A DNA stretch of 64,000 bases from Paenibacillus ehimensis NBRC 15659 (GTDB lineage: Bacteria > Bacillota > Bacilli > Paenibacillales > NBRC-103111), in the NCBI RefSeq assembly GCF_004000785.1, contig NZ_BILX01000011.1:62001-126000 (forward strand). The letters are read 5' to 3'. A model generated the notes under the pieces. The model searched no databases. It saw nothing but the letters and a program-made list of their open reading frames with translations, and had not been told where the DNA came from. Positions 52,643 to 60,770 of the stretch are shown here, in pieces. How positions within the stretch are numbered: position 1 is the first letter of the stretch; the number at the start of each line of letters is the position of its first letter. The position numbers were made by a program, and so were the translations under genes.

Positions 52643-53263
52643 ATGGGCAAGATATCCACTCGCCAGCAGGCTATTCTGGAGTTCATCAAGAACGAGGTCA
52701 AAGATAAAGGGTATCCTCCGTCCGTTCGGGAAATCGGCGAAGCGGTCGGTCTTGCTTCCAGCTCGACGGTACACGGTCATTTGGAACGGCTGGAAAAGAA
52801 AGGGCTGATCCGGCGCGATCCTACGAAGCCCAGAGCCATTGAGATTTTGGACGGTACGGCTGGCGACGGCGCATTCGCAGTTTCGGTTTCCCGCGTCCCG
52901 CTGATCGGGCGGGTTACGGCCGGTGTTCCGATTACCGCGACAGAGAACATTGAAGACTACTTCCCGCTTCCGAGCCACTTTGTCGGAGATCATAACGTCT
53001 TCATGTTGAGCGTCATCGGCGAGAGTATGATCGACGCCGGCATTCGCAACGGAGACTATGTCATCGTTCGCCAGCAGCAAACGGCTAATAACGGCGACAT
53101 CGTGGTCGCTATGACCGAAGAAGACGAAGCGACGGTCAAGACATTTTATAAAGAAAAGGATCACGTCCGTCTTCAACCGGAAAACCCGACGATGGAGCCG
53201 CTCCGTCTGAAGAACGTATCGATCCTCGGCAAAGTCATTGGCGTATTCCGCAATATTCATTAA
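52643..53263 (+). CDS. lexA: SOS repressor LexA
   Basis: The 206-residue repressor has an N-terminal winged helix ([33 protein letters not shown]) and a self-cleaving C-terminal domain. The scissile Ala-Gly is in VTAGVP (A93-G94), the nucleophile Ser in GESMID (S128) and the base Lys in EATVKTF (K166), matching B. subtilis LexA (205 residues). TGGAGTG precedes the ATG at 52643. It shares an operator region with divergent yneA and probably represses both, and perhaps mrfA. Confidence 0.97.
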   Translation: MGKISTRQQAILEFIKNEVKDKGYPPSVREIGEAVGLASSSTVHGHLERLEKKGLIRRDPTKPRAIEILDGTAGDGAFAVSVSRVPLIGRVTAGVPITATENIEDYFPLPSHFVGDHNVFMLSVIGESMIDAGIRNGDYVIVRQQQTANNGDIVVAMTEEDEATVKTFYKEKDHVRLQPENPTMEPLRLKNVSILGKVIGVFRNIH

Positions 53264-53287
53264 TTCCATTCCCATGCAGCCAAAATC

Positions 53288-53314
53288 AAGACTCCTGAAC
53301 AAGGAGTCTTTTTT
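53288..53314 (+). terminator. terminator of lexA
   Basis: AAGACTCCT and AGGAGTCTT with a 5-base loop, then T6. Confidence 0.9.
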
Positions 53315-53364
53315 GCGTCTGCCGGGCCCTCGGTGTCGCTTTCCGAAGATCCTTATACAAGCAC

Positions 53365-53404
53365 AAAAAAGCCTCTCATCATGGCTTCACCATCATGAGA
53401 GGCT
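53365..53404 (-). terminator. terminator of glnA
   Basis: On the minus strand GCCTCTCATGATGG pairs with CCATGATGAGAGGC (one mismatch) and is followed by T6. It lies 25 bases after the glnA stop. Confidence 0.9.
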
Positions 53405-53428
53405 CCTGCTAATGCCCGGTTAAGCTTA

Positions 53429-54766
53429 TTAATAAAGGGTCAAGTACTGATCGCGTTCCCAAGCGTGAACTTGAGTCCGGTAAATGTCCCACTCGATTTC
53501 TTTGAGCTCGACGAAGTGCGCGAGAGCGTGGTCGCCGAGCGCATCGCAGATGACATCGTCGCGAAGCAGTTCGTCGATCGCTTGCTTCAGGTCGACCGGC
53601 AGGCTTGGAATGCCCTGCTCTTCGCGCTCCTCTTCGGACATCACATAGATGTTCCGGTCGGTCGGAGGCGGCAGCTGCATTTTGTTCTTGATACCGTCGA
53701 GCCCTGCTTTAAGCATAACGGCAAGCGCGAGATACGGGTTGGCCGCCGGGTCCGGGTTGCGCACTTCCACGCGCGTGCTGAGACCGCGCGAAGCCGGAAT
53801 GCGGATCATCGGGCTGCGGTTGCTGGCCGACCACGCTACGTAGCAAGGCGCCTCATAGCCAGGCACCAGACGCTTGTAAGAGTTGACCGTCGGATTCGTA
53901 ATGGCCGCAAAAGCGCGGGCATGACGCAAAATGCCTGCCATATATTGTCTGGCCAACGTGCTCAGACCCAGCTTGTCGCTTTCGTCGTAGAACGCGTTCT
54001 CTTTGCCGCGGAACAGCGATTGATGGCAGTGCATTCCGGAACCGTTCACGCCGAACAGCGGTTTCGGCATAAAGGTGGCATGCAGGCCATGCTGTCTGGC
54101 GATCGTTTTGACAACGAGCTTGAACGTTTGAATCTGGTCGGCCGCTTTGATGGCGTCCGCATATTTAAAGTCGATTTCATGCTGGCCCGGAGCCACTTCG
54201 TGGTGAGACGCTTCGATTTCGAAGCCCATTTCCTCCAGCGTCAGGACGATTTCGCGGCGGCAGTTTTCTCCCAAGTCCGTCGGAGCCAGATCGAAATAAC
54301 CGCCCTGGTCGTTCAATTCCATCGTCGGGTTGCCTTTTTCATCGGTTTTGAACAGGAAAAACTCCGGCTCCGGACCGACATTCATCGAGCTGAAGCCCAT
54401 TTCCTCGGCTTCCTTCAGCACCGATTTCAGAATGCCGCGCGGATCGCCAGGGAACGGCCTGCCGTCCGGCAGATACACATCGCAAATCATGCGGGCAACG
54501 CGGTCTTCCGTCACCCAAGGAAAAACGACCCAAGTATTCAGATCCGGGTATAAGTACATATCGGATTCTTCGATACGAACGTAGCCTTCGATGGAAGAAC
54601 CGTCGAACATCATTTTGTTGTCGAGCGCCTTCTCCAGCTGACTTACAGGAATTTCCACATTTTTAATCGTACCGAGCAGATCGGTAAATTGCAGGCGGAT
54701 GAATCTTACGTTTTCTTCCTTGGCGATACGTAAAATGTCTTCCTTGGTGTATTGTTTATCCGTCAC
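53429..54766 (-). CDS. glnA: glutamine synthetase, type I-alpha
   Basis: The 445-residue enzyme makes glutamine from glutamate, ammonia and ATP. It shows FDGSSIEGY, the metal-binding GPEPEFFLF and [19 protein letters not shown], and [10 protein letters not shown] near the end. The length and lack of an adenylylation-tyrosine block fit the Firmicute feedback-controlled form that also chaperones GlnR and TnrA. The start is a GTG with AAGGAGGAG ahead. It follows glnR by about 90 bases and is co-transcribed with it. Confidence 0.97.
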   Translation of the reverse strand: MTDKQYTKEDILRIAKEENVRFIRLQFTDLLGTIKNVEIPVSQLEKALDNKMMFDGSSIEGYVRIEESDMYLYPDLNTWVVFPWVTEDRVARMICDVYLPDGRPFPGDPRGILKSVLKEAEEMGFSSMNVGPEPEFFLFKTDEKGNPTMELNDQGGYFDLAPTDLGENCRREIVLTLEEMGFEIEASHHEVAPGQHEIDFKYADAIKAADQIQTFKLVVKTIARQHGLHATFMPKPLFGVNGSGMHCHQSLFRGKENAFYDESDKLGLSTLARQYMAGILRHARAFAAITNPTVNSYKRLVPGYEAPCYVAWSASNRSPMIRIPASRGLSTRVEVRNPDPAANPYLALAVMLKAGLDGIKNKMQLPPPTDRNIYVMSEEEREEQGIPSLPVDLKQAIDELLRDDVICDALGDHALAHFVELKEIEWDIYRTQVHAWERDQYLTLY

Positions 54767-54858
54767 TGTACAATCTCCTCCTTAAACTATGAGACAAATT
54801 AACGGAGCGTTGTCCGGATGGGCGCGAAAGCGCTACCGGAACAAGCCCCGGCACAGCC

Positions 54859-55272
54859 TTACTTGCGGAAAAAGCGGGATAACTCGCCCTGAATCAGCGA
54901 TACATGATTCGGACGCTTGCCGCCGCCCAATAGCTGCTGCTTCAGCATTCTGTGCAGCTGCGTGTCGGTCAGCTCCCGGCGCTTGACCTCGGTTTGCTCG
55001 TTCAAGACGGTCGCTTCCTCGGAGTTTTTATCGACCGGCAGCAGCACCTGCTTAATCCCGGCGATGTTGACTCCCTTTTCAATCAAATCTTTAATCTCGA
55101 GCAGTCTCTCGACGTCGTTGAACGAATACAACCGCTGGTTGCCTCCCGTTCGGGCCGGAATTACAAGCTCGTGCTGTTCGTAGTACCGGATTTGCCGCGC
55201 GGTTAAATCGGTCAGCTTCATTACGATGCCGATGGGAAAAAGAGCCATATTCCTGCGGATATCATCACTCAT
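54859..55272 (-). CDS. glnR: nitrogen regulator GlnR (MerR family)
   Basis: The 137-residue MerR-type repressor has the N-terminal recognition helix MKLTDLTARQIRYYEQ, then RLYSFNDVERLLEIKDLI and a dimerisation helix. The long flexible C-terminal tail (KQQLLGGGKRPNHVSLIQGELSRFFR in part) is the segment that senses feedback-inhibited glutamine synthetase in B. subtilis. I use the ATG at 55272, with TAGGAG 8 bases ahead. It represses glnRA when nitrogen is in excess. Confidence 0.95.
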   Translation of the reverse strand: MSDDIRRNMALFPIGIVMKLTDLTARQIRYYEQHELVIPARTGGNQRLYSFNDVERLLEIKDLIEKGVNIAGIKQVLLPVDKNSEEATVLNEQTEVKRRELTDTQLHRMLKQQLLGGGKRPNHVSLIQGELSRFFRK

Positions 55273-55307
55273 GACCATCACTCCTAAGCACTTAGAACCT
55301 TACCGTT

Positions 55308-55336
55308 ATTGTAACCTTGTTCAAAAAACGTGTCAA
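55308..55336 (-). promoter_or_regulatory. sigma-A promoter of glnRA
   Basis: On the minus strand TTGACA (55336-55331), 17 bases, then TACAAT (55313-55308). A partial GlnR half-site overlaps the -35 (CCTTA-N7-TGACA, 55348-55332). Confidence 0.85.
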
Positions 55337-55358
55337 GTTATGTAAGGTTTTCGCCTGA

Positions 55359-55375
55359 TGTCAACCCACTTTACA
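55359..55375. promoter_or_regulatory. GlnR (GlnRA-type) operator
   Basis: On the minus strand TGTAA-AGTGGGT-TGACA matches the GlnR/TnrA consensus TGTNA-N7-TNACA at every fixed position. It lies about 23 bases before the -35, as in the two-site glnRA arrangement of B. subtilis. Confidence 0.8.
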
Positions 55376-55389
55376 GTATATTTTCTCAC

Positions 55390-55419
55390 AAAAAATACGC
55401 GGATGCTCTGCATCCGCGC
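55390..55419 (-). terminator. terminator of ynbB
   Basis: GCGCGGATGC and GCATCCGCG pair around AGA on the minus strand, with TATTTTTT after. It separates ynbB from the glnR promoter. Confidence 0.85.
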
Positions 55420-55441
55420 ATCGAATTACGGACAAACGATG

Positions 55442-56692
55442 TTATGACAGCAGTCCGCGGTCCACCATATTTTGGATCGCGGTCAGCACGCCCATTTTGC
55501 AATGCGAATACGTTAACCCGCCTTGCATATAGGCGATGTACGGCTCCCGGATCGGCGCGTCCGCGGAAAGCTCCAGACTTCCTCCCTGGATGAACGTGCC
55601 GGCGGCCATAATGACCGGATGCTCGTACCCGGGCATGTCCCAAGGCTCCGGGACCACATGGGCATCGACCGCAGCCGCCTGTTGAATCCCCTGTACGAAA
55701 GCGATCAAATGCTCCGGTCCCGTGAATTGAACCGCCTGAATCAGATCCGTGCGCGGATCGTTCCAACGCGGATGCGTCGTGAACCCGAGCTGCTCGAACA
55801 CCGATGCGGCAAAAACCGACCCCTTGACGGCCTGCCCGACCAAGTGAGGTGCCAGAAACAGCCCTTGGAAGATAGCCCGGGTCGTACCCAGCATCGCGCC
55901 CACCTCGCCGCCGATACCGGGCGCCGTTAAGCGGTAAGAAGCCAGCTCCACGCAGCGGCTCTTGCCCGCGATATAGCCCCCCGTAGCCGCGAGTCCGCCG
56001 CCGGGATTTTTAATCAGCGAACCGGCCATTAGATCGACGCCGACCTCAGTCGGTTCGGTCAGTTCCGTGAATTCCCCGTAGCAGTTGTCGACGAAAACGA
56101 TAACGTCCGGCTTGATTTCTTTGACGAACCGCACCATCTCCCCGATTTGCGCTACGGTGAACGACGGACGCCAGGCGTACCCGCGGGAACGTTGAATGCC
56201 GATCACCTTCGTCCGGGGCGTAATACGCTCCGCAACCGCGGCAAAATCCGGGGACCCATCCTCCAGCAAGGCGACCTCCTGGTAAGCAATACCCCAATCC
56301 TGAAGCGAACCTTGCCCGTCTCCCGGCTTGCCAATCACTTTATGCAGCGTATCGTAAGGCCGCCCGGTCATCATGAGCAGCTCGTCTCCGGGACGAAGCA
56401 CCCCGAAGAGCGCAGTGCCGATCGTATGCGTTCCCGAAACGAAATGCGGCCGCACAAGCGCAGCCTCGGCGCCGAACACGTCGGCGTACACCAAATCGAG
56501 CACTTCCCGTCCCCGGTCGTTATAGCCGTAGCCTGTCGAGCCTGCAAAATGATAGTCGCTCACTTTATGCTTTTGAAAAGCGCGGATGACCTTCCATTGG
56601 TTCCGGTCGATCACGCGGTCGATCTCTTTCAATTTCCCCTCGATCTGCAGCTCGGCCTGCTCCATCAGGCCAAGCACCTTATCATTAAACAT
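55442..56692 (-). CDS. ynbB: YnbB-like PLP-dependent (methionine gamma-lyase family) protein
   Basis: The 416-residue aminotransferase-fold protein has the PLP lysine region in MAGSLIKNPGGGLAATGGYIAG, and FVDNCYGEFTE with its cofactor Asp. The family is often named aluminium resistance protein or methionine gamma-lyase; its true substrate is unknown. The start at the ATG at 56692 lies 1 base past the hflX stop (TAGGATG), so it is coupled to hflX. The order hflX-ynbB-glnR-glnA is the same in B. subtilis. Confidence 0.9.
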   Translation of the reverse strand: MFNDKVLGLMEQAELQIEGKLKEIDRVIDRNQWKVIRAFQKHKVSDYHFAGSTGYGYNDRGREVLDLVYADVFGAEAALVRPHFVSGTHTIGTALFGVLRPGDELLMMTGRPYDTLHKVIGKPGDGQGSLQDWGIAYQEVALLEDGSPDFAAVAERITPRTKVIGIQRSRGYAWRPSFTVAQIGEMVRFVKEIKPDVIVFVDNCYGEFTELTEPTEVGVDLMAGSLIKNPGGGLAATGGYIAGKSRCVELASYRLTAPGIGGEVGAMLGTTRAIFQGLFLAPHLVGQAVKGSVFAASVFEQLGFTTHPRWNDPRTDLIQAVQFTGPEHLIAFVQGIQQAAAVDAHVVPEPWDMPGYEHPVIMAAGTFIQGGSLELSADAPIREPYIAYMQGGLTYSHCKMGVLTAIQNMVDRGLLS

Positions 56693-56693
56693 C

Positions 56694-58019
56694 CTACCAC
56701 GTCTCTCCCTTGGGTTCCTCTTGCGTTGGGCGCGCTTCATCGTAAGCGGCGAGCAGGTAACCGATTTTGTCATATTCTTTGTTGTTCACCCGGACCTTGA
56801 ACCGCATGTCTTCCCCATCTACTTCATTTTCCAGCACCTCGCCCACGCGATAAACGAGCGAGATCAGATCGCCTTTGTCCGCCGGTATGCGATAGGTTCG
56901 GCTTCCGCCCATGAACCGGGATTCGATCAGCTCAACGAGGACTCTTAAGTCTTCTTCCCGGTAAGCCGACATGCGGACAAACGTCCCGTCTGTCGTCAGC
57001 AGCTCTTTCTGTTCGGGGGAACAAAGGTCGATTTTGTTAAACACCGTCACACGTTCTTTGCCATGCGCCCCTAGTTCTTCCAACACTTGATCGACGACCT
57101 TCATTTGCGTGGTCATCATCTCGGACGAGCTGTCAACGACATGTAGAATCAGATCCGCCTCGCAAGCCTCCTCCAGCGTCGCCCGGAACGCCGCGACCAG
57201 ATCGTGAGGCAGATTTTGAATAAATCCGACCGTATCGGTGACAACAATCTCCATGCCGCCCGGCAGCTCAAGCGAGCGTGAAGTCGGGTCGAGGGTCGCA
57301 AACAATTGATTCTCGACATAAACGTCGGCCTGGGTCAATTGCCGCAGCAATGTGGATTTTCCGGCGTTCGTATAGCCGACCAGCGCGACTTGAAACACGC
57401 CGGTTTTTTTTCGACGCTCCCGGTGCAGGCTGCGATGCCTGACGACCTCTTGCAGCTGCCGCTTCAGCTCAGCGATTCGCTCTCGGATATGACGTCGGTC
57501 CGTCTCCAGCTTCGTTTCTCCGGGGCCCCGCGTCCCAATGCCGCCTCCGAGGCGGGACAAGTTTTTGCCCTGTCCGTACAGCCTCGGCAGCAGATAGCTG
57601 AGCTGGGCAAGCTCGACTTGAATGATCCCCTCCCGCGTCTTCGCCCGCTGCGCGAAAATGTCCAGGATAAGCTGCGTCCGGTCGATAATTTTGACATCCA
57701 GAAACTGCTCGAGATTGCGCACTTGGGCGCCGGACAGCTCCTGATCAAAGATGGCGGTATTGCCGCCTGTCTGCTCCAGCATCGCTTTGAGCTCCTCGGC
57801 TTTGCCTTTGCCGATGAACCATTTGGAGTCGGTATACTCCTTATTTTGCGTCAGCGTGCCGAGCACCTCGACCCGAGCCGTCTCGGCCAAGCTGATCAGC
57901 TCCGCGAGCGAATGGTCCGGATCGTACATCTCCTGCTTTTTGAGCTGCGGCGTAACCAGACTGACCAGCACCGCACGGTCTTGAATTTCTCCCGTTACTT
58001 CGTGTATCGTTTTTTTCAT
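56694..58019 (-). CDS. hflX: ribosome-splitting GTPase HflX
   Basis: The 441-residue GTPase has an N-terminal HflX domain (glycine-rich RLGGGIGTRGPGETKLETDRR), a GTPase domain with G1 GYTNAGKST, G3 DTVGF and G4 NKID, and a small C-terminal domain. HflX separates stalled ribosomes under stress. AAGGAGAT lies 13 bases before the ATG. It heads the unit with ynbB. The upstream gap holds decayed DNA and a promoter. Confidence 0.95.
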   Translation of the reverse strand: MKKTIHEVTGEIQDRAVLVSLVTPQLKKQEMYDPDHSLAELISLAETARVEVLGTLTQNKEYTDSKWFIGKGKAEELKAMLEQTGGNTAIFDQELSGAQVRNLEQFLDVKIIDRTQLILDIFAQRAKTREGIIQVELAQLSYLLPRLYGQGKNLSRLGGGIGTRGPGETKLETDRRHIRERIAELKRQLQEVVRHRSLHRERRKKTGVFQVALVGYTNAGKSTLLRQLTQADVYVENQLFATLDPTSRSLELPGGMEIVVTDTVGFIQNLPHDLVAAFRATLEEACEADLILHVVDSSSEMMTTQMKVVDQVLEELGAHGKERVTVFNKIDLCSPEQKELLTTDGTFVRMSAYREEDLRVLVELIESRFMGGSRTYRIPADKGDLISLVYRVGEVLENEVDGEDMRFKVRVNNKEYDKIGYLLAAYDEARPTQEEPKGETW

Positions 58020-58059
58020 ATAAGTTTAGTTATCTCCTTTGGGGTTTTGCCCTCCAGCT

Positions 58060-58245
58060 TCATATCCTCCGGCCGGACCCAGATGAGCTCCTGCCTCGTT
58101 GGCTGGGGATTGGACTATCCGGGAGACCCGCTGCATGCTTGCGCATCTCCCTTTCGGCTTCTTCCTTTCGACCACCAAATTTTAATACAATTTCGATTTG
58201 TTCTTCAAGGAATAAAACTTTTTCTATTAATACTTGAACAAGGTA
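58060..58245 (-). pseudogene. possible serine-recombinase C-terminal remnant
   Basis: The gap 58020-58340 keeps a 61-codon minus frame without a start: LVQVLIEKVLFLEEQIEIVLKF, then an Arg/Glu-rich helix and a Ser/Gly/Arg tail. The strand-turn-strand pattern VQ-x-LIEKV-x-EEQIEIVLKF resembles the end of large serine recombinases. No catalytic domain, resolvase Ser or zinc ribbon remains. A second frame at 58256-58355 (QPWRFKQNIEILEWVLDAP) also looks protein-like but is unidentified. I infer leftover mobile DNA between spoVK and hflX. Confidence 0.42.
58179..58208 (-). promoter_or_regulatory. possible promoter of hflX-ynbB
   Basis: On the minus strand TTGAAG (58208-58203), 18 bases, then TAAAAT (58184-58179), about 160 bases before hflX. 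It lies inside the recombinase-like frame, so the mobile DNA may now supply the promoter. Confidence 0.45.
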
Positions 58246-58340
58246 TTAGCTCTATTTAAGCATGATACTTGCCGGAAGGAGCATCCAGCACCCATTCCAA
58301 AATTTCTATATTTTGCTTAAACCTCCAAGGCTGATATAAC

Positions 58341-58931
58341 TTAGACTCCGGCGTTGCATGAATTCGGCGTATGCAGCTCCCGAAATTCGTGCTCCAAAAT
58401 GCTCATGGTTATCGCATCGTGATATTGATGGTTCAAAAATAAGCAGTCCCTCTGGATTCCCTCTCTTTTGAAGCCCAGCTTCTCGTAAACATGAATCGCT
58501 CTGTCGTTAAAAGCGTAGACACTCAGTTCGACCCTATGCAAGTTCAATCTTCCGAAAGCATGGTGCAGCATAAGAAGCATCGCTTCCGTGCCGTAGCCTT
58601 TCCCTTGATTTTCTTGGCCCGCAATGGCAATCCGGATATTCGCGCTCCGGTTTACCGGATCGATATCATTCAATACCACTTCTCCCACAAGACGATCTGT
58701 CGCTTGGGAAATAATCATAAGGTCCACACGGCTTGAATCGGGTTTTGAAATATGTTCAATCCAACTGGCTGCCGTTTGTCTCGAAAACACTTTCTGCGTC
58801 CCCGTGAACCTACTCGTTGTTGGATCGGACAAGTACGCATAATAATCATCCAAGTCACTCATTTCGACAGGCCGCAGGTAAATATGTTTTCCTTCCGATG
58901 TTTTGACAAGCCCTTGTTGCTCCATGTCCAC
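58341..58931 (-). CDS. GNAT acetyltransferase, RimJ/RimL type
   Basis: The 196-residue protein has the RimJ/RimL-like GNAT fold: YLRPVEMSDLDDYYAYLSDP, GEVVLNDID, then QGKGYGTEAMLLMLHHAF (acetyl-CoA loop) and YEKLGFKREG. The target may be a protein N-terminus or a small molecule. AGGAGG lies before the GTG at 58931; an ATG two codons in is also possible. Its DNA is more AT-rich than the neighbours, and it sits within the otherwise conserved spoVK-hflX interval, so it was probably gained. Confidence 0.88.
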   Translation of the reverse strand: MDMEQQGLVKTSEGKHIYLRPVEMSDLDDYYAYLSDPTTSRFTGTQKVFSRQTAASWIEHISKPDSSRVDLMIISQATDRLVGEVVLNDIDPVNRSANIRIAIAGQENQGKGYGTEAMLLMLHHAFGRLNLHRVELSVYAFNDRAIHVYEKLGFKREGIQRDCLFLNHQYHDAITMSILEHEFRELHTPNSCNAGV

Positions 58932-58941
58932 GTCTTCCTCC

Positions 58942-59352
58942 TTAACGAAAACCTATCTCCATTCTCTGGGGTTTATACAACCTCTCTCCCCCGAGCTCCT
59001 GTATATCGAAACTAACCACAAAATAGGTATACACATATTCGTATTTATTAGACCGGTCCTCAAAATCGAAGGTGAATTCAAAATCATACTTCGCGTTACT
59101 AAAACAGCAGCCAAAATCCAATGTATTCAGTTCCCATGTTCCTTCCAGCTTTAAAAACATCTTTAAAAATTCAATTGCTCTGCTTGAAACCGCCTCAATG
59201 TCTCCGATCACTTCTTGCGCCATTTGCAAATGAGCCGGTGACGGATGCTGGTCATCGCCTTTGATGTACAGATCAAATTCATCCGATAAATGCCAATTTT
59301 TATTGTTATAACGCAGCTTCGACCAGTTTATTGTCTTCAACGAATGATACAT
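58942..59352 (-). CDS. hypothetical protein, AT-rich insert gene
   Basis: The 136-residue protein has no family I recognise. It is rich in Phe, Tyr, Asp and Asn, with LDFGCCFSNAKYDFEFTFDFEDR and YEYVYTYFVVSFDI, which suggests a small beta-rich cytoplasmic protein. Such proteins are common as immunity proteins or accessory cargo, but no toxin gene is adjacent. It precedes the GNAT gene by 10 bases and has its own promoter. Confidence 0.7.
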   Translation of the reverse strand: MYHSLKTINWSKLRYNNKNWHLSDEFDLYIKGDDQHPSPAHLQMAQEVIGDIEAVSSRAIEFLKMFLKLEGTWELNTLDFGCCFSNAKYDFEFTFDFEDRSNKYEYVYTYFVVSFDIQELGGERLYKPQRMEIGFR

Positions 59353-59394
59353 AACTGAAGGCCCCTCGTTTAGAACGATCTACCGTGTTTTACA

Positions 59395-59423
59395 TCTATA
59401 AGTCCCCATTGGTAGAAACTCAA
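59395..59423 (-). promoter_or_regulatory. promoter of the insert genes
   Basis: On the minus strand TTGAGT (59423-59418), 17 bases, then TATAGA (59400-59395), about 43 bases before the hypothetical gene. Confidence 0.55.
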
Positions 59424-59497
59424 TTAGGTAAGAAAACAACCAAGCTGATTTTACCATATAAACAAATGCAACGCACAATTCGCCGGGCAACCGCTTC

Positions 59498-59665
59498 TTA
59501 TATGACTTCATCGGGGGAATGGACGGAGGCTTGTCTTAACATAAAAAGCCCTTCGGGCAGCAGCTTAAGTTCATCTTTTCGATGCCCTTTACCTGTCTGC
59601 CTGAGAGGGAAAAAGAGGCGCGGAGCCTCGTTTTGCGTGAAATCGCGGCATTCGCTACAATTGTC
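59498..59665 (-). other. structured segment with open 55-codon frame in the 59353-59654 gap
   Basis: A start-less minus frame begins over the spoVK stop codon (DNCSECRDFTQNEAPRLFF) and ends HSPDEVI. The same bases hold two hairpins, GAGGC/GCCTC followed by T5 (spoVK terminator) and GCCC/GGGC followed by T5, with TCTCAGGCAGACAGG between, which recalls the 3' half of a glycine aptamer. It may be a remnant, a dispersed repeat or a structured RNA; the sequence alone does not decide. Confidence 0.35.
59609..59629 (-). terminator. terminator of spoVK
   Basis: GAGGC and GCCTC pair around TCCGC on the minus strand, followed by T5. It starts 26 bases after the spoVK stop. Confidence 0.7.
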
Positions 59666-60635
59666 TCAGATTCATATAGGACGGTTCCTCAATTTTGCCA
59701 TGAATATTAAAATCCTCGTGCGTCAGATTGATCAGGTCCTGCTTTGTCAGCTTTCTTGCCCTTCTAACCAGCCTTACCGCCTGAAACCGGATTGCTTTTT
59801 CGATAAGATTCCTTATGTGGCGGGCATTGCTGAAATTCAGATTCAACAGCTTTTCTTGGGTTAAATGGTTCTTAATTTTATGAATGGCTTCAGGGAGAAT
59901 AACATATTCCCGTTCCGCCGCCATTTGCTTCGCGATCTCGATGAGTTGGTCTATCGTATAGTCGGGAAAATTGACCTGAATCGGAAAACGAGAAGGAAGA
60001 CCGGGGTTCGTCTTTAAAAATTCCTCGATTTCTTTAGGATAACCGGCCAAGATTAGAATAAAATCGTTCTTGTGATCCTCCATTGATTTGACCAAACAAT
60101 CGATGCTTTCTTTTCCAAAGTCTTTATCTCCGCCCCGAGCGAGACTGTAGGCCTCATCGATGAACAATATGCCGCCAAGCGCTTTTTTGACCATTTCTCT
60201 CGTCTTCAGGGCCGTATGGCCGATGTATTCGCCAACCAAATCCGCTCTTTCCACTTCGATCAGATGTCCTTTGGAGAGAAGCCCCATGGATCTGAATAGC
60301 TTCCCGATAATCCTTGCTACACTTGTCTTTCCTGTCCCGGGATTGCCCTTGAAGATCATGTGATAAACGTTGGAGCTAACCTGGAGCCCCTCTTGCGAGC
60401 GAAATTGCTTTATCTGCAGAATCGCATAAATTTGAAAAACAAGCTCTTTGATCTCGTCCAAGCCAATCATCTTATCCAACTCTTTGTAGATGTCCGAAAA
60501 GGCATCCGTGACTTGCATGACGTCTTTGGAATCAACTTTTTCCTGCACAGAAAGCGGCTCAGGAGAAGTTGACTTGAAAACAACATTGATTTGTCGGTCT
60601 CTCGTCGTAATGAGCCTGTTTGTCTCTGGAGTCAT
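59655..60635 (-). CDS. spoVK: stage V sporulation protein K, AAA+ ATPase
   Basis: The 326-residue AAA+ protein (SpoVK, CbxX/CfxQ type; 322 residues in B. subtilis) is needed for spore maturation in the mother cell. It has Walker A GNPGTGKTS (97-105), Walker B GGILFIDEAYSL, the sensor region ILILAGYP and the Arg finger in GLPSRF. GGGGAAGG precedes the ATG. A CATACCATA element (60730-60722, minus strand) resembles a sigma-E/sigma-K -10 but lacks a clear -35. It is the left neighbour of hflX in B. subtilis. Confidence 0.93.
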   Translation of the reverse strand: MTPETNRLITTRDRQINVVFKSTSPEPLSVQEKVDSKDVMQVTDAFSDIYKELDKMIGLDEIKELVFQIYAILQIKQFRSQEGLQVSSNVYHMIFKGNPGTGKTSVARIIGKLFRSMGLLSKGHLIEVERADLVGEYIGHTALKTREMVKKALGGILFIDEAYSLARGGDKDFGKESIDCLVKSMEDHKNDFILILAGYPKEIEEFLKTNPGLPSRFPIQVNFPDYTIDQLIEIAKQMAAEREYVILPEAIHKIKNHLTQEKLLNLNFSNARHIRNLIEKAIRFQAVRLVRRARKLTKQDLINLTHEDFNIHGKIEEPSYMNLRQL

Positions 60636-60709
60636 TTCATCACCTTCCCCTACCCTAATTCATAGTCGGACGGAGGAAAATTTATAACTCCCTGATGAAA
60701 ACTAATGAT

Positions 60710-60738
60710 TTGCATCAAAGCTATGGTATGTTTATAAT
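60710..60738 (+). promoter_or_regulatory. sigma-A promoter of the GNAT gene
   Basis: TTGCAT (60710-60715), 17 bases, then TATAAT (60733-60738), 32 bases before the ATG. Confidence 0.75.
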
Positions 60739-60770
60739 GAAATTTCTTTTCTAAAGGAGGCCTGAGGCGA

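Noticed and set aside
58026-58136. 36-codon leader ORF ending just before hflX
   Set aside because: AAGGGAG precedes its ATG, but the frame overlaps the recombinase-like remnant and its composition (Gly/Ala/Pro) is not persuasive.
59500-59640. Glycine riboswitch on the minus strand
   Set aside because: Only a TCTCAGGCAGACAGG-like 3' half is visible; the 5' half, the GCCGAAGG-type core and a glycine-related gene downstream are missing.
59385-59864. 159-codon plus-strand frame at the spoVK end
   Set aside because: It runs antisense into the spoVK coding sequence and has no ribosome site; its openness is noted under the structured segment.
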